NCBI GenBank assembly: GCA_916700875.1
Contig: CAKAKS010000066.1
Location: 17,480,361-17,544,360, forward strand
DNA: 64,000 bases
Direction: 5' to 3'
From: Sebastes aleutianus
Taxonomy: Eukaryota; Chordata; Actinopteri; Perciformes; Sebastidae
The notes below the pieces were generated by a model that did not search any database, was not told the DNA's origin, and saw only the letters and a list, made by a program, of their open reading frames with translations. Shown in pieces: positions 21,858-33,668 of this stretch; position 1 is the first letter of the stretch; every line of letters starts with the position of its first letter. Position numbers and translations under genes: made by a program.

Positions 21858-24177
21858 GTACATCAGCAGCCAACACTTATCTTCCGCCACTCCGCCTCAT
21901 TTTTATCTGTGTCCACCACTGTACCTCCTATTCTGCTTGACTGTCTGAAGCAAAACCAACAAGCCTGGAGAGTGGCATCTTGTAAACCACAACAACTGTG
22001 TGGGCAAGATACAACAGGATGATTGAAGGAAAAACAGCATTTCGTTTCTTTTTTTCCCTCTTCCCTCCTCTCTCCCTTCTCTCGTCTCTCCCCCCCTCGC
22101 ATCTACTCTGAGTGGTGAATAGAAATGTCAAGCTGTCAGCTCTGGGGTGCATAAGTAGATTGGCCATCCTTATAGTTGGCCCTCTTTGCCACTGCTGCTT
22201 TGCACTTCATTGTCACGCCGCTCAGTGTGGCGGCACCACAAAGGGCTGAATAGTAGGGGCTGGCCCACATCAGACATGTCATATGAGTGACCGTTTGGGC
22301 TCAGCAGTCAACGCTGCGCCATGCACAGCCGAGCACAGCCCAGCACAGCACAACACACGCACCGGCTCCCATACCACGCTTTTGTCAGCCCTCCATCTAT
22401 ATTCCCTTCTTTCCTCACTGTTTCTGCTCTCTGTCTCGGGCCCACTCTACGCCTTTCCTCCCAAGTGCAGAATCTTTTTTTTTCATCTCCATTTCACCTC
22501 TGACTCACAGAGATGACCCATGTCAGCGTCTCGCAATGATGATGTCACTGGCTGCTTTAGAGGGATTGCCCCGTGAGGGCTCTTTTGTGTGATAGCAGCT
22601 CCCCTGCTGTTGCTCGCTGCTTGGCGTGCAGACACACACATACACAGTAAAGAAAAACACATAAGCTGCCTGCCAAACAAAACCATTTAATTATAATTAT
22701 GACATTTGACTTAATAAATGACTTCACTTCTTCTAAGTGTTTTGAAGGAATAACTCAAGGCACTCTTTGGAATAATTCATGAAATATTCTTATCAAGGCA
22801 GTTATGGCAATAATGAGCCCAGAAGAGTACAGCGTGTACATCAAGTGCATGCGCTGAGGAACGTGGAAATGGATGATTCACAGTCTTGCTGTCCTCAGGG
22901 TCTGTGTGTCCCCAGCAGGACACCATACAGTCATCCTCAGTTTGGCAACAAAAAGCTCCACATAATTATACATAGAGAAGGAGGAATCCTCCTCTCATCT
23001 AGCATCAAAGCAGCCAAGCCACCCCTAACCACATGCAAATCCACCCGGAAACGCACATACAGTACAAGACAATAGACTTCACTGTAGTGCTGCAAACACA
23101 TACAGTATACACACATTCGAACACACACACACAATTTACCAAAGAGTGAAATAATGGCCTAGAATTTTTGAACAGCGATCTGCAGAGACAGTTTGTCCTT
23201 TGGGAGCACTTTCTCCTGGTGGTGACCTGATTGGGTGGTTGGCATTCTGCGCTGCTGTTATGCTATTCCCTGAATGGTTGGCAACCCATGGGGAGGACAG
23301 CAGTTAGCCAGCTCTCTCTCATATCTGGCCAAAAATGCACGGAGAACCCTCAGGGAGGAGAATCCAGAGACTGTGTTGGAAATTGTTATTATTGTACTTA
23401 ACTTTATCGCTGGGAGAGTAGACTTAAAGAAACACTGTGAGTCAGCTTGTCACACTTAAAGCGGCCGTTTGTCCTGTATGCTGATCCACATCCATATATA
23501 GCTATCCAAAGGAGGAAAACACACTAATGTCCTCATGGTGTCCTTAGTGCTGTAATGCTGTAATATTGAAGCCAAAGTGAGGTCAAAGCTGCAAATCTCA
23601 AGTTGTAAAACGTAATGCTCCAGTTAACTTTCCAAAGTGACAGCAGAATGAGAGACAATGGAGTTTGAACCTACCATATTAAGACTTACTGTCAGTTTAA
23701 CTAAGGTGCTAATTATATAATATAGCATATTTACTCACTAAATTGTGATGACTTCACACCATAACTAAACATAAAAGAGGGACAACTGACCTCTTAACAG
23801 TACGTCCTCACAAATGTCTAGATCAGAGATGGGCTGTAATAGCTGTGCTCATGTTAGTAATAATAATTTTGCTCCGGTTTACTTTGTCTTTTGATGAAAA
23901 TATCCAAACACTAAACATGTGCAGCTTTATGTGGAAAAGTCACGAAACCTTGATGTTTTTTTTCCCAGTTATACTCAGCTACATTTCACACAAAGTCTCA
24001 TCAGTTATATAAAAGTACAGCATGTTATTAGATATCTTTTTTTACTGAATGTCCTTATGTTTACGTACACTTTTACATGTAACACATCATGCTGTTTTCC
24101 TTGCTACAACACGTTCCTGACCTTAAGTGTTGACATGTTTTAAACTTTCACTTGTTTTGTATTTGTCTCCTTTTTAG
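21858..24177 (+). other. mctp1: mctp1 intron (2320 bp)
   Basis: No exon recognised. It contains a C/T-rich block near 22045-22100, a CAGC-rich stretch near 22320-22370 (short imperfect repeats of cacagc) and otherwise unremarkable sequence. Confidence 0.7.
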
Positions 24178-24297
24178 CTGCTGTTGCGCAACTTCAACAG
24201 AGTTAGACGCTGCATCATGTTCCTGATCAACACCGGCTGCTACATCAACAGCTGCTTCGAATGGGACTCTCCACAGAGGAGCATCTGTGCTTTTGTA
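24178..24297 (+). CDS. mctp1: mctp1 coding exon 11 of window: juxtamembrane segment
   Basis: Forty codons, phase 0 at both ends, lie between tcctttttag and GTA|gtaagt. The exon reads LLLRNFNRVRRCIMFLINTG, then CYINSCFEWDSPQRSICAFV. A basic patch (RNFNRVRR) and a cysteine-containing amphipathic stretch precede the first membrane segment, whose start (ICAFV) is already in this exon. The layout matches the MCTP1 region containing NSCF-WDSP-RS. The next exon lies about 8 kb downstream. Confidence 0.95.
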
Positions 24298-25374
24298 GTA
24301 AGTAGAGATACACTTACATAAACATGTACAGTACCATAAGTGGTAGCATATCACATACCTGTACACATTTTCATAGAAACAGGACCTATTCTTTTTGTTA
24401 TATTATTAATTTGGTGTATTAAAAAGAGAGACAATCTCAGAAATGTACTTACCATATGACTTTGTCAGAGTAATTATCTCACACTTTTTAAAATTAAATG
24501 AACCCCACTCACGTTGATGGCTTAGTACTATACTAAATAGACTAACAATCATCAATAGTCATCAATAGTCATATATTTTACCGATAACACTTTTTATGCC
24601 AGTTAACATCTGCACACACGCAGCAGGAGAGCAGCATGTTCACAGAGGCTGTAGGACCATTTCTGCTAACAAAGTATGGATCCTTCACTGGTAATTGCAC
24701 ACTCTAACACGAGGGCTTGTTGATGTCTCAAGCACAGTTAAGTACATTCCCACACTCTACAGACTGTTACTCACACACTCAAATATCTTGATATGATAGT
24801 CTCTATTAAATCTCTTTTCTGGCTTTGTGTTAGATGTAAAAGCACACATGGTATATACATGGCAAGTGTCTGTTTTGGCACTCAGTTGCTGGGAATGAGT
24901 GGAGAGTTGGTGTTGCAGCTTAAACACTATATCAAATGAGACCCTCAGACATTGAAATACTTAAATAAATGCAGCTCTAATCTATTGAAGTGTGACAAGC
25001 TGTTCCTGCAGACAGTGGAAACGGCAGCTTCTTTCTCTCTTCTCCCGTCAGCCTCCTCTCCGTCCTCTCCCTCTCTCTCCCCTCCTGTCATCTGTGTCTG
25101 GTATTAAAAGGTGAAGTGTAATTGGACAGCAGAGCTATCAGTAAAAGACATTCTCCTGCAGGGCGGTGAGTGGCTGTATGGAGGTTCCTACCCTAAAGAT
25201 GACAGAGCAGGCATTTAATCCTGTCTGGTTTAGTGTCCTGACTTAAGTAGCTACAGGACAGGTGGACCCGCCCCGCCCCAGCCCTTTACCATGGGGGCAC
25301 TAAGTGTCTCCACAGCAGACATTAGACATTAGCAGCATTTGGCTGTCTGACACCGGTTTCATCTCTGCAGAGGC

Positions 25375-25403
<29 letters not shown>
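25375..25403. repeat. (TG)n microsatellite
   Basis: Fourteen TG dinucleotides, followed after a short interruption by further TG. Confidence 0.9.
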
Positions 25404-25413
<10 letters not shown>

Positions 25414-26795
25414 GTGTTTGTACAGCAGGTCACAGTGTCATCACAAGACATGGGTCAGAAGAGACATAGTATTGATCAGTTAACATTTTCCCTCTGTGTG
25501 TGCAAGCGCGCTCATGGGCGAGCCCGGTGTGTGCGTTTGCATTTCCTCTCATGTAAGGCTGAACTGGGTGTGAGCCCCCCTTATCTTTTAGAAATAAATG
25601 AAAATGTCAGACAAAAAAAATTGTCAAGGAATTCACAGAAAACAAGGTCACCTCAGAATTGCCAATCTACACGGTGAATAGAGAGGGGAGGATGTAGCCT
25701 TGGATAGCGCAGCCTCCATGTCAGCGCACGCAAACACACACATGCACATGCCTTGTATGGCCCTTCACCCTTTTTAGAAAACACAGCGTATAGTACATCC
25801 ATTTCTGAGTAACAGTGCCAACTATTCATATTCTCATTGTACTCACTTAAATTCAAAGTATTCAGATGACGATAAAGGATGTATCTAGGCCAAGGACGTA
25901 GCGTTTTATAGTTTATAGAAAGTCTGAAATTTAGGTGTCATTGTGCTTTTCCTCTTCCCCCCCCCTCTCTCGCTCTTTTGGGAGTCTGTTATCGTAGGAG
26001 TGTGCACTTAGCTAAAAGCATCAGAGTATTTAGGGCCTCTCTTCTACCCAGGTACTCCCTCCCTCCTTCCCCTTCCATTTCTTCATCCCTCTCTCATTTC
26101 TGCCTCACTTTGAGAGGCCTCTTAATCACTTCGCTCATCTCTTTAAGTGGGTTTTTATGGGGGGCCATCTGGCCAAGGTGGTGTGTTCATGAAGGTGTAC
26201 GGCTGTGTGTGATTACGGGCATGTGTGTCTGTTCACATGCGCACGTGTGTTTCTGTCTGGCTGTCTTTCTAGACAGATGTTACACTTAACTTTCCAAAAC
26301 GGCTGTAGCTACAGAGGTGGAGTTGTGGGCAATTCAACCCCTAAACTTACAAATGTGTGCACTTCTTAACTGCTAAGTAAGCCCGAGGGGCGGGACTGGA
26401 AAGTGTGTTCCCATATTTGTGGGATTTTGTGAATGCAATAGTACATCAAAATGCAGTTGTCATACTGTGTCACTTCACAACATTTTCCTCCATAAAAACG
26501 CTCAAAATATTCTTCATGGTCTCTTACTCTCCTTCTGCCCAATTCTGAAAATGCCAGCCGCATGTACACATCGCCCATTAGTGCCAGCTGTGATTAGTGT
26601 GTATGTTGTGTGTGTTTTGTGCGCATGTGAGAGAAAGAGAGAGATCGCATAGTCTCACATCTCTCTCTCACACCCACACTGCTGTCACCCACCCATCCCG
26701 ACAGTGAATCAGCCACCGTGGCAGCTTTGCCTGAGGCGTTGGCACAATGGACGGGACTGGAGTTACCTCCTGTCCTGCATGATGGGTGGTGTCTA

Positions 26796-26805
26796 TGTGT
26801 GTGTA

Positions 26806-26829
<24 letters not shown>
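26796..26829. repeat. (GT)n microsatellite
   Basis: GT dinucleotides with one GTAT interruption. Confidence 0.9.
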
Positions 26830-26836
<7 letters not shown>

Positions 26837-27374
26837 CTCGGTGTCTCCGTCTCCCTGTCTCGGGGTTAAGCGTCTGCTTCCTCTCTCCACACCTGCAAGC
26901 CGAGTGTCTCTCCCTTCTATCTGTCCATCCATCCCTGTTCCTCTTTATCTCTCCCTCCCCACCTCTCCCTTTCCCTTCTCTCCCGGAGAGTTGAGGCCAT
27001 TGTGGGGCCGAGCGGTGTTGGGTTCTGTTCTCCCGCTGCTGCCAGCTCTCCCCACGGCCCCTGCAAGACAAGGCTGTTATTGCCCCGGGGACCGCAGGCC
27101 TCAGCAGCTCTTCCTCCAAACAAATTTGCTGTAACTTTATCTGCAATTGGGCCCTGAATTGGGAGCAAATAGAGGCAGCTTTGTGAAGCTCGGGGAAGGG
27201 CGAGGGCAGCGAGCTGGGGGTTGTTGGGGAGGCAGGGGAAATGATACCGGGCTCTTTTATGTCAGGCAAAGTAGGACTCTTATCAGGAAGAGAGCCCAGA
27301 CAAGGGAGCTACTTCTAGAGGAAACTGGAGCACCTATCACCTGCTTTGCATTTAGATAAAAATTCACCCTGCTG

Positions 27375-27403
27375 AAAAAAAAAAGGAAAAAAAAAAAAAA
27401 AAA
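27375..27403. repeat. Poly(A) tract
   Basis: Adenine run interrupted by one GG. Confidence 0.9.
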
Positions 27404-27988
27404 GCAAAGACAGGTACAGAAGCAACTATTGGAGTGTGTGCGTGTGTGTTTGCACATGTCTGGCTGGCAGTTTGATACACATACACGCACACACAGTGCA
27501 TAGCAGTCAGTGGTACACACCACTCCAGGTCTCTTTAAATTGCTCCTTTGACTCCTCTTCAAAGAACCTGTCTAACTTTTAAAAGTTTTAAAGTCGGGAG
27601 TTCGTCTTTGCCCACAGCAAGGGACAGCTTTGAAAGATATACTTTCACATTTTTACTGCTCTCCTGATTTGCAAAATGAATGATAGTTGAAATATAGTGG
27701 CATGACTAACAGAGAATACCAAGTCAGAGTTTAATCACCAGAGATAGAGACTCAACAGAAAATGTGTGAGGCCTTTTGTTGAGACGTTAGGGACTCAGCA
27801 TCCTTACTTCTCTTAGGTACCCGTGTGCAGTTTCATTACTGTGACCATAAAATGGAGGATGCTTTGTTTTAATTTTTCATGTTATTACAAAATGACTGGC
27901 TTCGACACATTGGGCTTAGTCATTCCGGCTGCTTTTTTTATCGGATGAACAGGATTAATTGTGCTGTAGATCTCTGTTCTGCAGGAGT

Positions 27989-28001
27989 ACAGCAGGGGGC
28001 A
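27989..28001 (+). promoter_or_regulatory. Candidate CTCF core motif
   Basis: ACAGCAGGGGGCA fits the CTCF core consensus CCASYAGRKGGCR at 12 of 13 positions, with only the first base differing. Motif match only. Confidence 0.35.
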
Positions 28002-29382
28002 GTCTAGCACCACTGAATGATGGGTAGGTCCGTTCACAAACAGGACACAGTCTCCCTCCCTCTCTCTCGTTCCCTCGAACTTAACAGGACTTCTAGTTGC
28101 TATCTGGCAACACTTAGTGCCAGCATGGAAATTGATGTAAGAGAGATAAAGGGGAACTCTGAAATCCAAACTTCAGTTTCACTCCACTGAGACAGAGCAG
28201 GGGGAAAGTTAGCCTAGTGTGTGGTTAATGTAAGCCAAAGTACTGAATATTACCCTCCCACAGTGCAGCGGCTCAGAGCCGTAAGGACGCGGGCTGTGTT
28301 TTGAAACAAATAATGCAAGATACAACTCTCGACGTGCCGCTCTGAGTGCTTGAATAAATCATTTTGACTTCTCTGTTTTGTTAACATTTTTAATATACCT
28401 TCTTGTGTTCAGAGGATTTCTTAATATTAAGAGAAAGCATCAAATATTATAACTGTAATGAAAATCAACTACAGAGACTTGTCAAAATAATTTAGTTTGC
28501 TGATTTTGTGTATTGGTATTTTAGCCAAATATATTACAAATTATTCTGCCATGGTTTTACTTTGTTCATGTTTGTGATTGTCTATTTTAATTAAACATAT
28601 CATTTGAATTACAGCTTGTGCTTAGATGTGAAGTTTGCCCAGTTCAAATGCAGCCTTTAACTATGTTTGAAATGGTTTAGCAGATTTGACAGGAGAAAAT
28701 ATTGTTTTACTTTGTTTTATGACAAGTGAATAGTTTTGTTCCTAGAAATTTCAGAGCATTTAACCAAAGACTTGTTGAAGCACAAATCATTTTAAAAGAA
28801 ATGATGATGGGTTTTTATGACAAAATAGATTTGCTGTTTAAAGGTAAATTATTGCAAGTAGTTTTTGTGACTAAATCAAATGTCCTTTAAAGAAGAAAAC
28901 CAAACTAACTCTTAATTGGATATTTATTGCTACTGTTCTTAAGTTGTTCAGATATTTACAGATATTATTTCATACAATGGTAGTATGAGAAGGAAAAAGA
29001 TGGTCTCTCATTTCTGTGTCTGTAATAATTGGGATTTACACATTTATTTACATGCTCTCAAAACTAAATTGGAGAGTTTGCATAATTTTTATAATATAGA
29101 AGCCCATATACAGAGAAAGACAACACACTTACTGTGTTTGTATGAATATTTTTTTACCAAACAGGTAGCAGCATTAAACAGAAAATCAAGAGTGGAGCAT
29201 GGAGAGCTTCCCTCTGTGTGCGCGTTCAGATATTCACCATGAACCGTCACCGACCACTACATAATGTGTGTCTGACCACACAGAGTCATCTACACATTAT
29301 TCCCATGGACTACATCTGGAGCTTCATTTAGCATTTCCCCCCTCTTTTTCCCCTTCAATCCAGCATGTTTTCATCGTTGTTT

Positions 29383-29397
29383 CCCCCCCCCCCCCCC
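29383..29397. repeat. Poly(C) tract
   Basis: Run of fifteen C, followed by GCCCCG. It is G-quadruplex-capable on the opposite strand. Confidence 0.9.
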
Positions 29398-30655
29398 GCC
29401 CCGTCTTTCTCTGGTCACTGACATCCACAGCATGCTCCTTCCCACTCCCTCTTCCCCAGGCGAAGAGCCTGCTATCTGGTGTAGCAAGCAGCAGGGGGGT
29501 GGCTGTGATCGCCCAGTCCTGGTGGAAAGGTCCAGGCACTGCAGGGCCCCTATTACCCAGCCGGGGGGCACGGAGACGGGGCAGGGCTGGCCACTGCTGA
29601 GCCCGGGTGTCCGGTTCCTCTAGCTGCCAGTCAAAACTTCGCCCTCAGCTACTATAACCAAATGGAGGAGGAATGAAGGGGGACGACAGGTTAAACAACC
29701 TCAGGCAAAATGGAGAAGAAAGCAAGATTTTTTTTTAAACATAAAAGAGGGTTTTATGGTTTCATATAAACATCAGGACAGAGAGGAGCAATTCATTTGT
29801 CTGTTGTGTGATAACGATACCGTGAGCGATTAGAGAACCACACACTAAATATATTTACTACACAGTATAGTATGCCTACTGTACAGTATATTTATAGCAG
29901 AGCGGTTGAAAGGAGCACATTGTGTATCTGCATGAAGGTTTTTGAAAGTGTGCAGGTATTTATAGCTTCTACCAGAATAGGTTTAAGACAAGTGAGCTCC
30001 TTTGTTTGTTTGACTGAAGACACGTTTCTGCACCTCTATTGCACATTGTTTAGTTACAGATTATTCCAGGGTTTATCAGTGTTACACATTTGTAAATTAT
30101 ACTAATTTGTAGGAAGATGGATAATTTTGGAATGGTTACATTTTGTAGTGAAAATGTGTTTTTGTCTGTGTGCAAGTTTCTGTTGTTGAGCTTACACGGT
30201 CCTAACAGATTTTTCAGATGCATGAAGGGAAATGGTTGTGTTGCTTATTAGTATACAAATATGAATTATTGACTAGTTTATTTCCAATTCTCCTACACAG
30301 CTGTATCAGAGAAAGACTCTTTATATGTGAGAAAGTGAAGTTGAGTCTGAGAGAGATGGGGAATTTCAATCCTTTTGGGAGATTTGGTTGTTGCACCAAG
30401 GCCACTCAGGTTTATTTGAAAAATACATTTAGCTGTGAGCATTGTGCAAATGTACTGGACTTTTTCTAATGTTTAATTTACGTCTGTTTTGGCTTTGTAT
30501 ACACTGTGTCTGTTAGTTAATTTTACATGAAGTTGTAGCTCTATTCGAAAGTTTGGATATTTCAAACTTTTTTGACGTGCAAAGGAAAAAAGTTGAGAAA
30601 TTGTTTAGTTGTGTTGTTATTGTGAAGAGTTGTTTGCATTGATATTCAGATGTTT

Positions 30656-30660
<5 letters not shown>

Positions 30661-30691
<31 letters not shown>

Positions 30692-30706
30692 AAGGAAGGA
30701 AGGAAA
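30661..30706. repeat. (TG)n followed by (GAAG)n
   Basis: Fourteen TG dinucleotides run directly into about four GAAG/GGAA tetranucleotides. Confidence 0.9.
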
Positions 30707-30879
30707 ACTAAACACCGACGGCTCAGTGCGAGCGTGTGTGTGTGCAGTTTAGTGTCCGACTGGCTCCGCTACAGTAATAGCAGACCTGCATACACACTCT
30801 TGAGGGGCTGTTGAACCTCATATTCACATTAACCTTCGACAGTAAACACAATGAAGAGCTTGTTTTTCATTCTCCCCTT

Positions 30880-30883
<4 letters not shown>

Positions 30884-30941
<58 letters not shown>
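30884..30941. repeat. Long (CT)n microsatellite
   Basis: About 28 uninterrupted CT dinucleotides, the longest perfect dinucleotide array in the window. It lies within a pyrimidine-rich flank. Confidence 0.95.
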
Positions 30942-30945
<4 letters not shown>

Positions 30946-31637
30946 TCCGTCCGTCCTTTTCCACACACTCACAGAAATAAAACAATTTGATTGTTAATTA
31001 TTAAGTTTTCTCCCTCTTGTTGATGTTGTTCAGCTAAACAGGATAGATCATAATTGGTAGACAGACCAATAAATCTGCTTTATGCAGTAATAGTCTCAAT
31101 TTCACCTCTCTTAAAAGTTCCCCATCAAAACTGACTGTTAAACACGGATGCATTTTCATACAGACAGTAATTAATTTTAAATCTTCTTTGCTCATATTTG
31201 AAATAATGGATTATTTGAAATAATGGATTTCTTGTACTTGAATTTGATAAAGATGTTTTGCTAGAAAAGATTAAGTATTAGGCATGGTTTGCATTTTCAG
31301 CATTTGTTATAATTGCTGCTGAGTCTTATCAATCAAGAAAAATCTTTGTATACTTCGACATAAAATTATTAGGAAAGATAAATATTCTTTTGTTCTGTTT
31401 GTTTCTGACAGATTTTATTCCCACAAAATATCCCATTTCTTCCAGCTAAACTTTTTGAAATAGTTGACACAATGCTGTTTCACAATTGACACAATGCTGT
31501 CATAAAATAACAAGCTTACATCATTAGCAATTTTACTTTCCCACATATATCTTCTCCCAACCATCGCAGTAATCTGTTGTCAGAGGCTAAAGAGCCCTGC
31601 CAAAACCAGAATACAGGGTTTTAGCAAAGGTTAATTT

Positions 31638-31988
31638 TCAGATGGTACTTTTCTTGTTTGGTGATGAGAGGGGAGGTATAGAGGTTATGGTTTTGGCAGA
31701 TGGGTGCAGAGAAGGTTAGAGATGGGGCATACGAGTCTTTTGGGGTAGAAGAGAGGGTATTGGGGCTTGGAGTGACAGGGTTAGGGACTCGGGGTGTGGG
31801 GTGTGTGAGGTCAGATGCTGGGGTTTGGGGCTGAGTATGGAAGGGTCAGCTTTGACGCGCTGCGGCTGAACACGGTACATGACCTCAGCCTCTGGGATGA
31901 TTGGCATGGAGGAAAGAGGCTCTGACGGCTCGTACTCATCCTCTTCATCGTCCTCCTCATCAGCTGAAGGCCCAGAAAGCCTTGAGGG
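31638..31988 (-). pseudogene. Antisense coding-like segment, origin unknown (decayed exon or retrocopy)
   Basis: On the minus strand one frame is free of stops from 31988 to 31719, with a TGA just before it (31989-31991) and a TAA after it (31716-31718). It resumes with similar composition to a second stop near 31638. The peptide begins PSRLSGPSADEEDDEEDEYE, continues PSEPLSSMPIIPEAEV and MYRVQPQRVKADPSILSPKP, then becomes proline/serine-rich. The acidic stretch, the Glu/Asp/Pro codon choice and the lack of simple repeats make it look like real protein sequence from a disordered region. An ag that could act as an acceptor (minus strand cttcag, exon start 31963) precedes the acidic run, but no convincing donor was found. 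It does not resemble mctp1. I did not recognise the parent gene. It could be a pseudogene, an unrecognised antisense exon or a chance frame. Confidence 0.35.
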
Positions 31989-32272
31989 TCAGGGTGTTGA
32001 ACCTAGGCTCACCGACACCAAGCTTGTACCTTTGTTGAAGCCCAGTCTTATTTTTACGCTTTGTTCCACGGTGGTTATGATTCTGCATATGAATGCTTTT
32101 GAATGCGTGTCGTTTCCAATCTCACATATGGTCGGCGTACGTTCTCAGGAGTTTTGCCTCAAGAGGGTCAATATGGGGTCTTGCATGTATACGTTCTTAG
32201 CCCACACTGCTCTCACTGTTTTTGTTCTCACTTTTCTTTCACTGATGGTTTTGTCTTTTTCTCTTTCTTCAG

Positions 32273-32389
32273 CTTTTTGTCATCGTCGTGTGGAACTTTG
32301 AACTCTATATGATTCCACTGGCTTTGCTTCTGCCTTTGGCCTGGAACTACATCCTCATCGCGTCGGGGAAGGATACCAGGCAAGATGTG
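32273..32389 (+). CDS. mctp1: mctp1 coding exon 12 of window: membrane segment 1
   Basis: Thirty-nine codons, phase 0 at both ends, lie between ctttcttcag and GTG|gtgagt. The hydrophobic run LFVIVVWNFELYMIPLALLL continues PLAWNYILIASG and ends with a polar KDTRQDV. This is the first of the two C-terminal membrane segments that anchor MCTP proteins in the ER. Its length and the central WNFELYMIPL are family hallmarks. A longer overlapping reading frame (31879-32301) covers part of this exon in another frame and is not coding. Confidence 0.96.
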
Positions 32390-33655
32390 GTGAGTAACCC
32401 CGCAGCTTCTTGATATCCCTCCGCCTTTCTTTCATTTCACTGTAAAAGCCGCTTTCCGCACACAATGCAGGGTTAAAACTCGGACACCACTGTTTCAGAG
32501 ACATAATGCTATTGTTTTGATTTACGACATTAATCACATTTACATGCATTTCATGCCTTTGATACTAGACTTAATACATACAGTAGATATTTGTGCTGTA
32601 AAAGATAGGCGAGAGGAGGTGATTTTTGATCACCCAGATGACTGAGAAAGCATCATACTTTTTTAAAGAAACAACAACAACATGGGCATCATATAAACTC
32701 ATTTAAAATATATCTTTTGATTAAATTGCACAAACTTTGAGCAAAATTAGTATTTCAGTTAAAAAAAAATCTCTGAATGTTTTAAGATAAAACCCCTCCA
32801 TCTGCCCGTTGAGCAGCTGCATTCTCAGTGCAATCTCACATTTCTCACTTTGCCTTCTTTGAGGAAAAGGGAGAAATAATAGGCTGTCACCTTGAGCTAC
32901 GTTACGCCACTTACCTGGTAGTATATTTATTTAATTCATTTATTTTTATCTCTTCTACCAATTAAATGATGTCAAAGCAATGTCATGGAGAAACAGACAT
33001 GTTTTAATCATGGCCGGGCACATTTGGAGAGTAGAGAGTGAAAACGAGAGAGAGAGCTGGACTATGGAGTGAGCGTGAACAATGAAGTGATTAATTTTAA
33101 TAAGTGCCTTTTTCCAAGACTCAGTTGGAAATAACCAGTTAACAGACCTCAGATTTTCTTGCAGTCTCTCGTGTCTATATGTGTATATTTATCTCTTCAT
33201 AAGGATTCTTTGGGTTAGATTGGATTTGGACGAGACATTAAATTCAGTCATTATAATGAACCAAATGTCATTGCTTTGAGTCATTGTAATATTATACATA
33301 AAAATGGAATTAGATGTGAACTGTACATAAGTTACAACAGATTGATTTGCTAAGTCTCCAGAGTTAAGCTTCTCTATTTATAAGCTTCTATTTTCATATT
33401 TGTTAATTTAAAAAGTTGACAATAAAATCAGCAAAAGACAACCCCTATGAGACAAGCCGTCTGTTACATGACTATAACCAGGTGGTTATACAGTAGTTTG
33501 TGGTACATGCTGGAATTTAAAGTTTTTAAACTGGATATAGTCAGTTAAGTCGAGAATTAATGGTTTGCAATTGCAAGTAGGTTCACAGACAAAATAATTA
33601 ATTTTTTTAATTTGTGAATGACACAGACTTTGGATTTCAGAGGATATTTTCTTCG

Positions 33656-33668
33656 CCTGTAGATGGCG
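33656..33668 (+). promoter_or_regulatory. Candidate CTCF core motif
   Basis: CCTGTAGATGGCG fits the CTCF core consensus at 12 of 13 positions. Motif match only. Confidence 0.3.

Larger units (their letters stand above)
24298..32272 (+). other. mctp1: mctp1 intron (7975 bp)
   Basis: Separates the juxtamembrane exon from membrane segment 1. It holds GT microsatellites, a poly(A) and a poly(C) tract, a 57-bp CT repeat, a candidate CTCF site (27989-28001), a G/C-rich stretch (29430-29640) and the antisense coding-like segment at 31638-31988. The stretch 26990-27260 is G/C-richer and looks like possible conserved non-coding sequence (inference). Confidence 0.65.

Noticed and set aside
26793..27269. 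158-codon minus-strand frame, the longest in the window
   Set aside because: About a quarter of it is translated GT repeat and no domain or splice structure was recognised. It is kept only as a low-interest finding.
31879..32301. 140-codon plus-strand frame overlapping membrane exon 12
   Set aside because: It overlaps the well-supported exon in a different frame. Its serine run is the mirror of the acidic stretch on the other strand.
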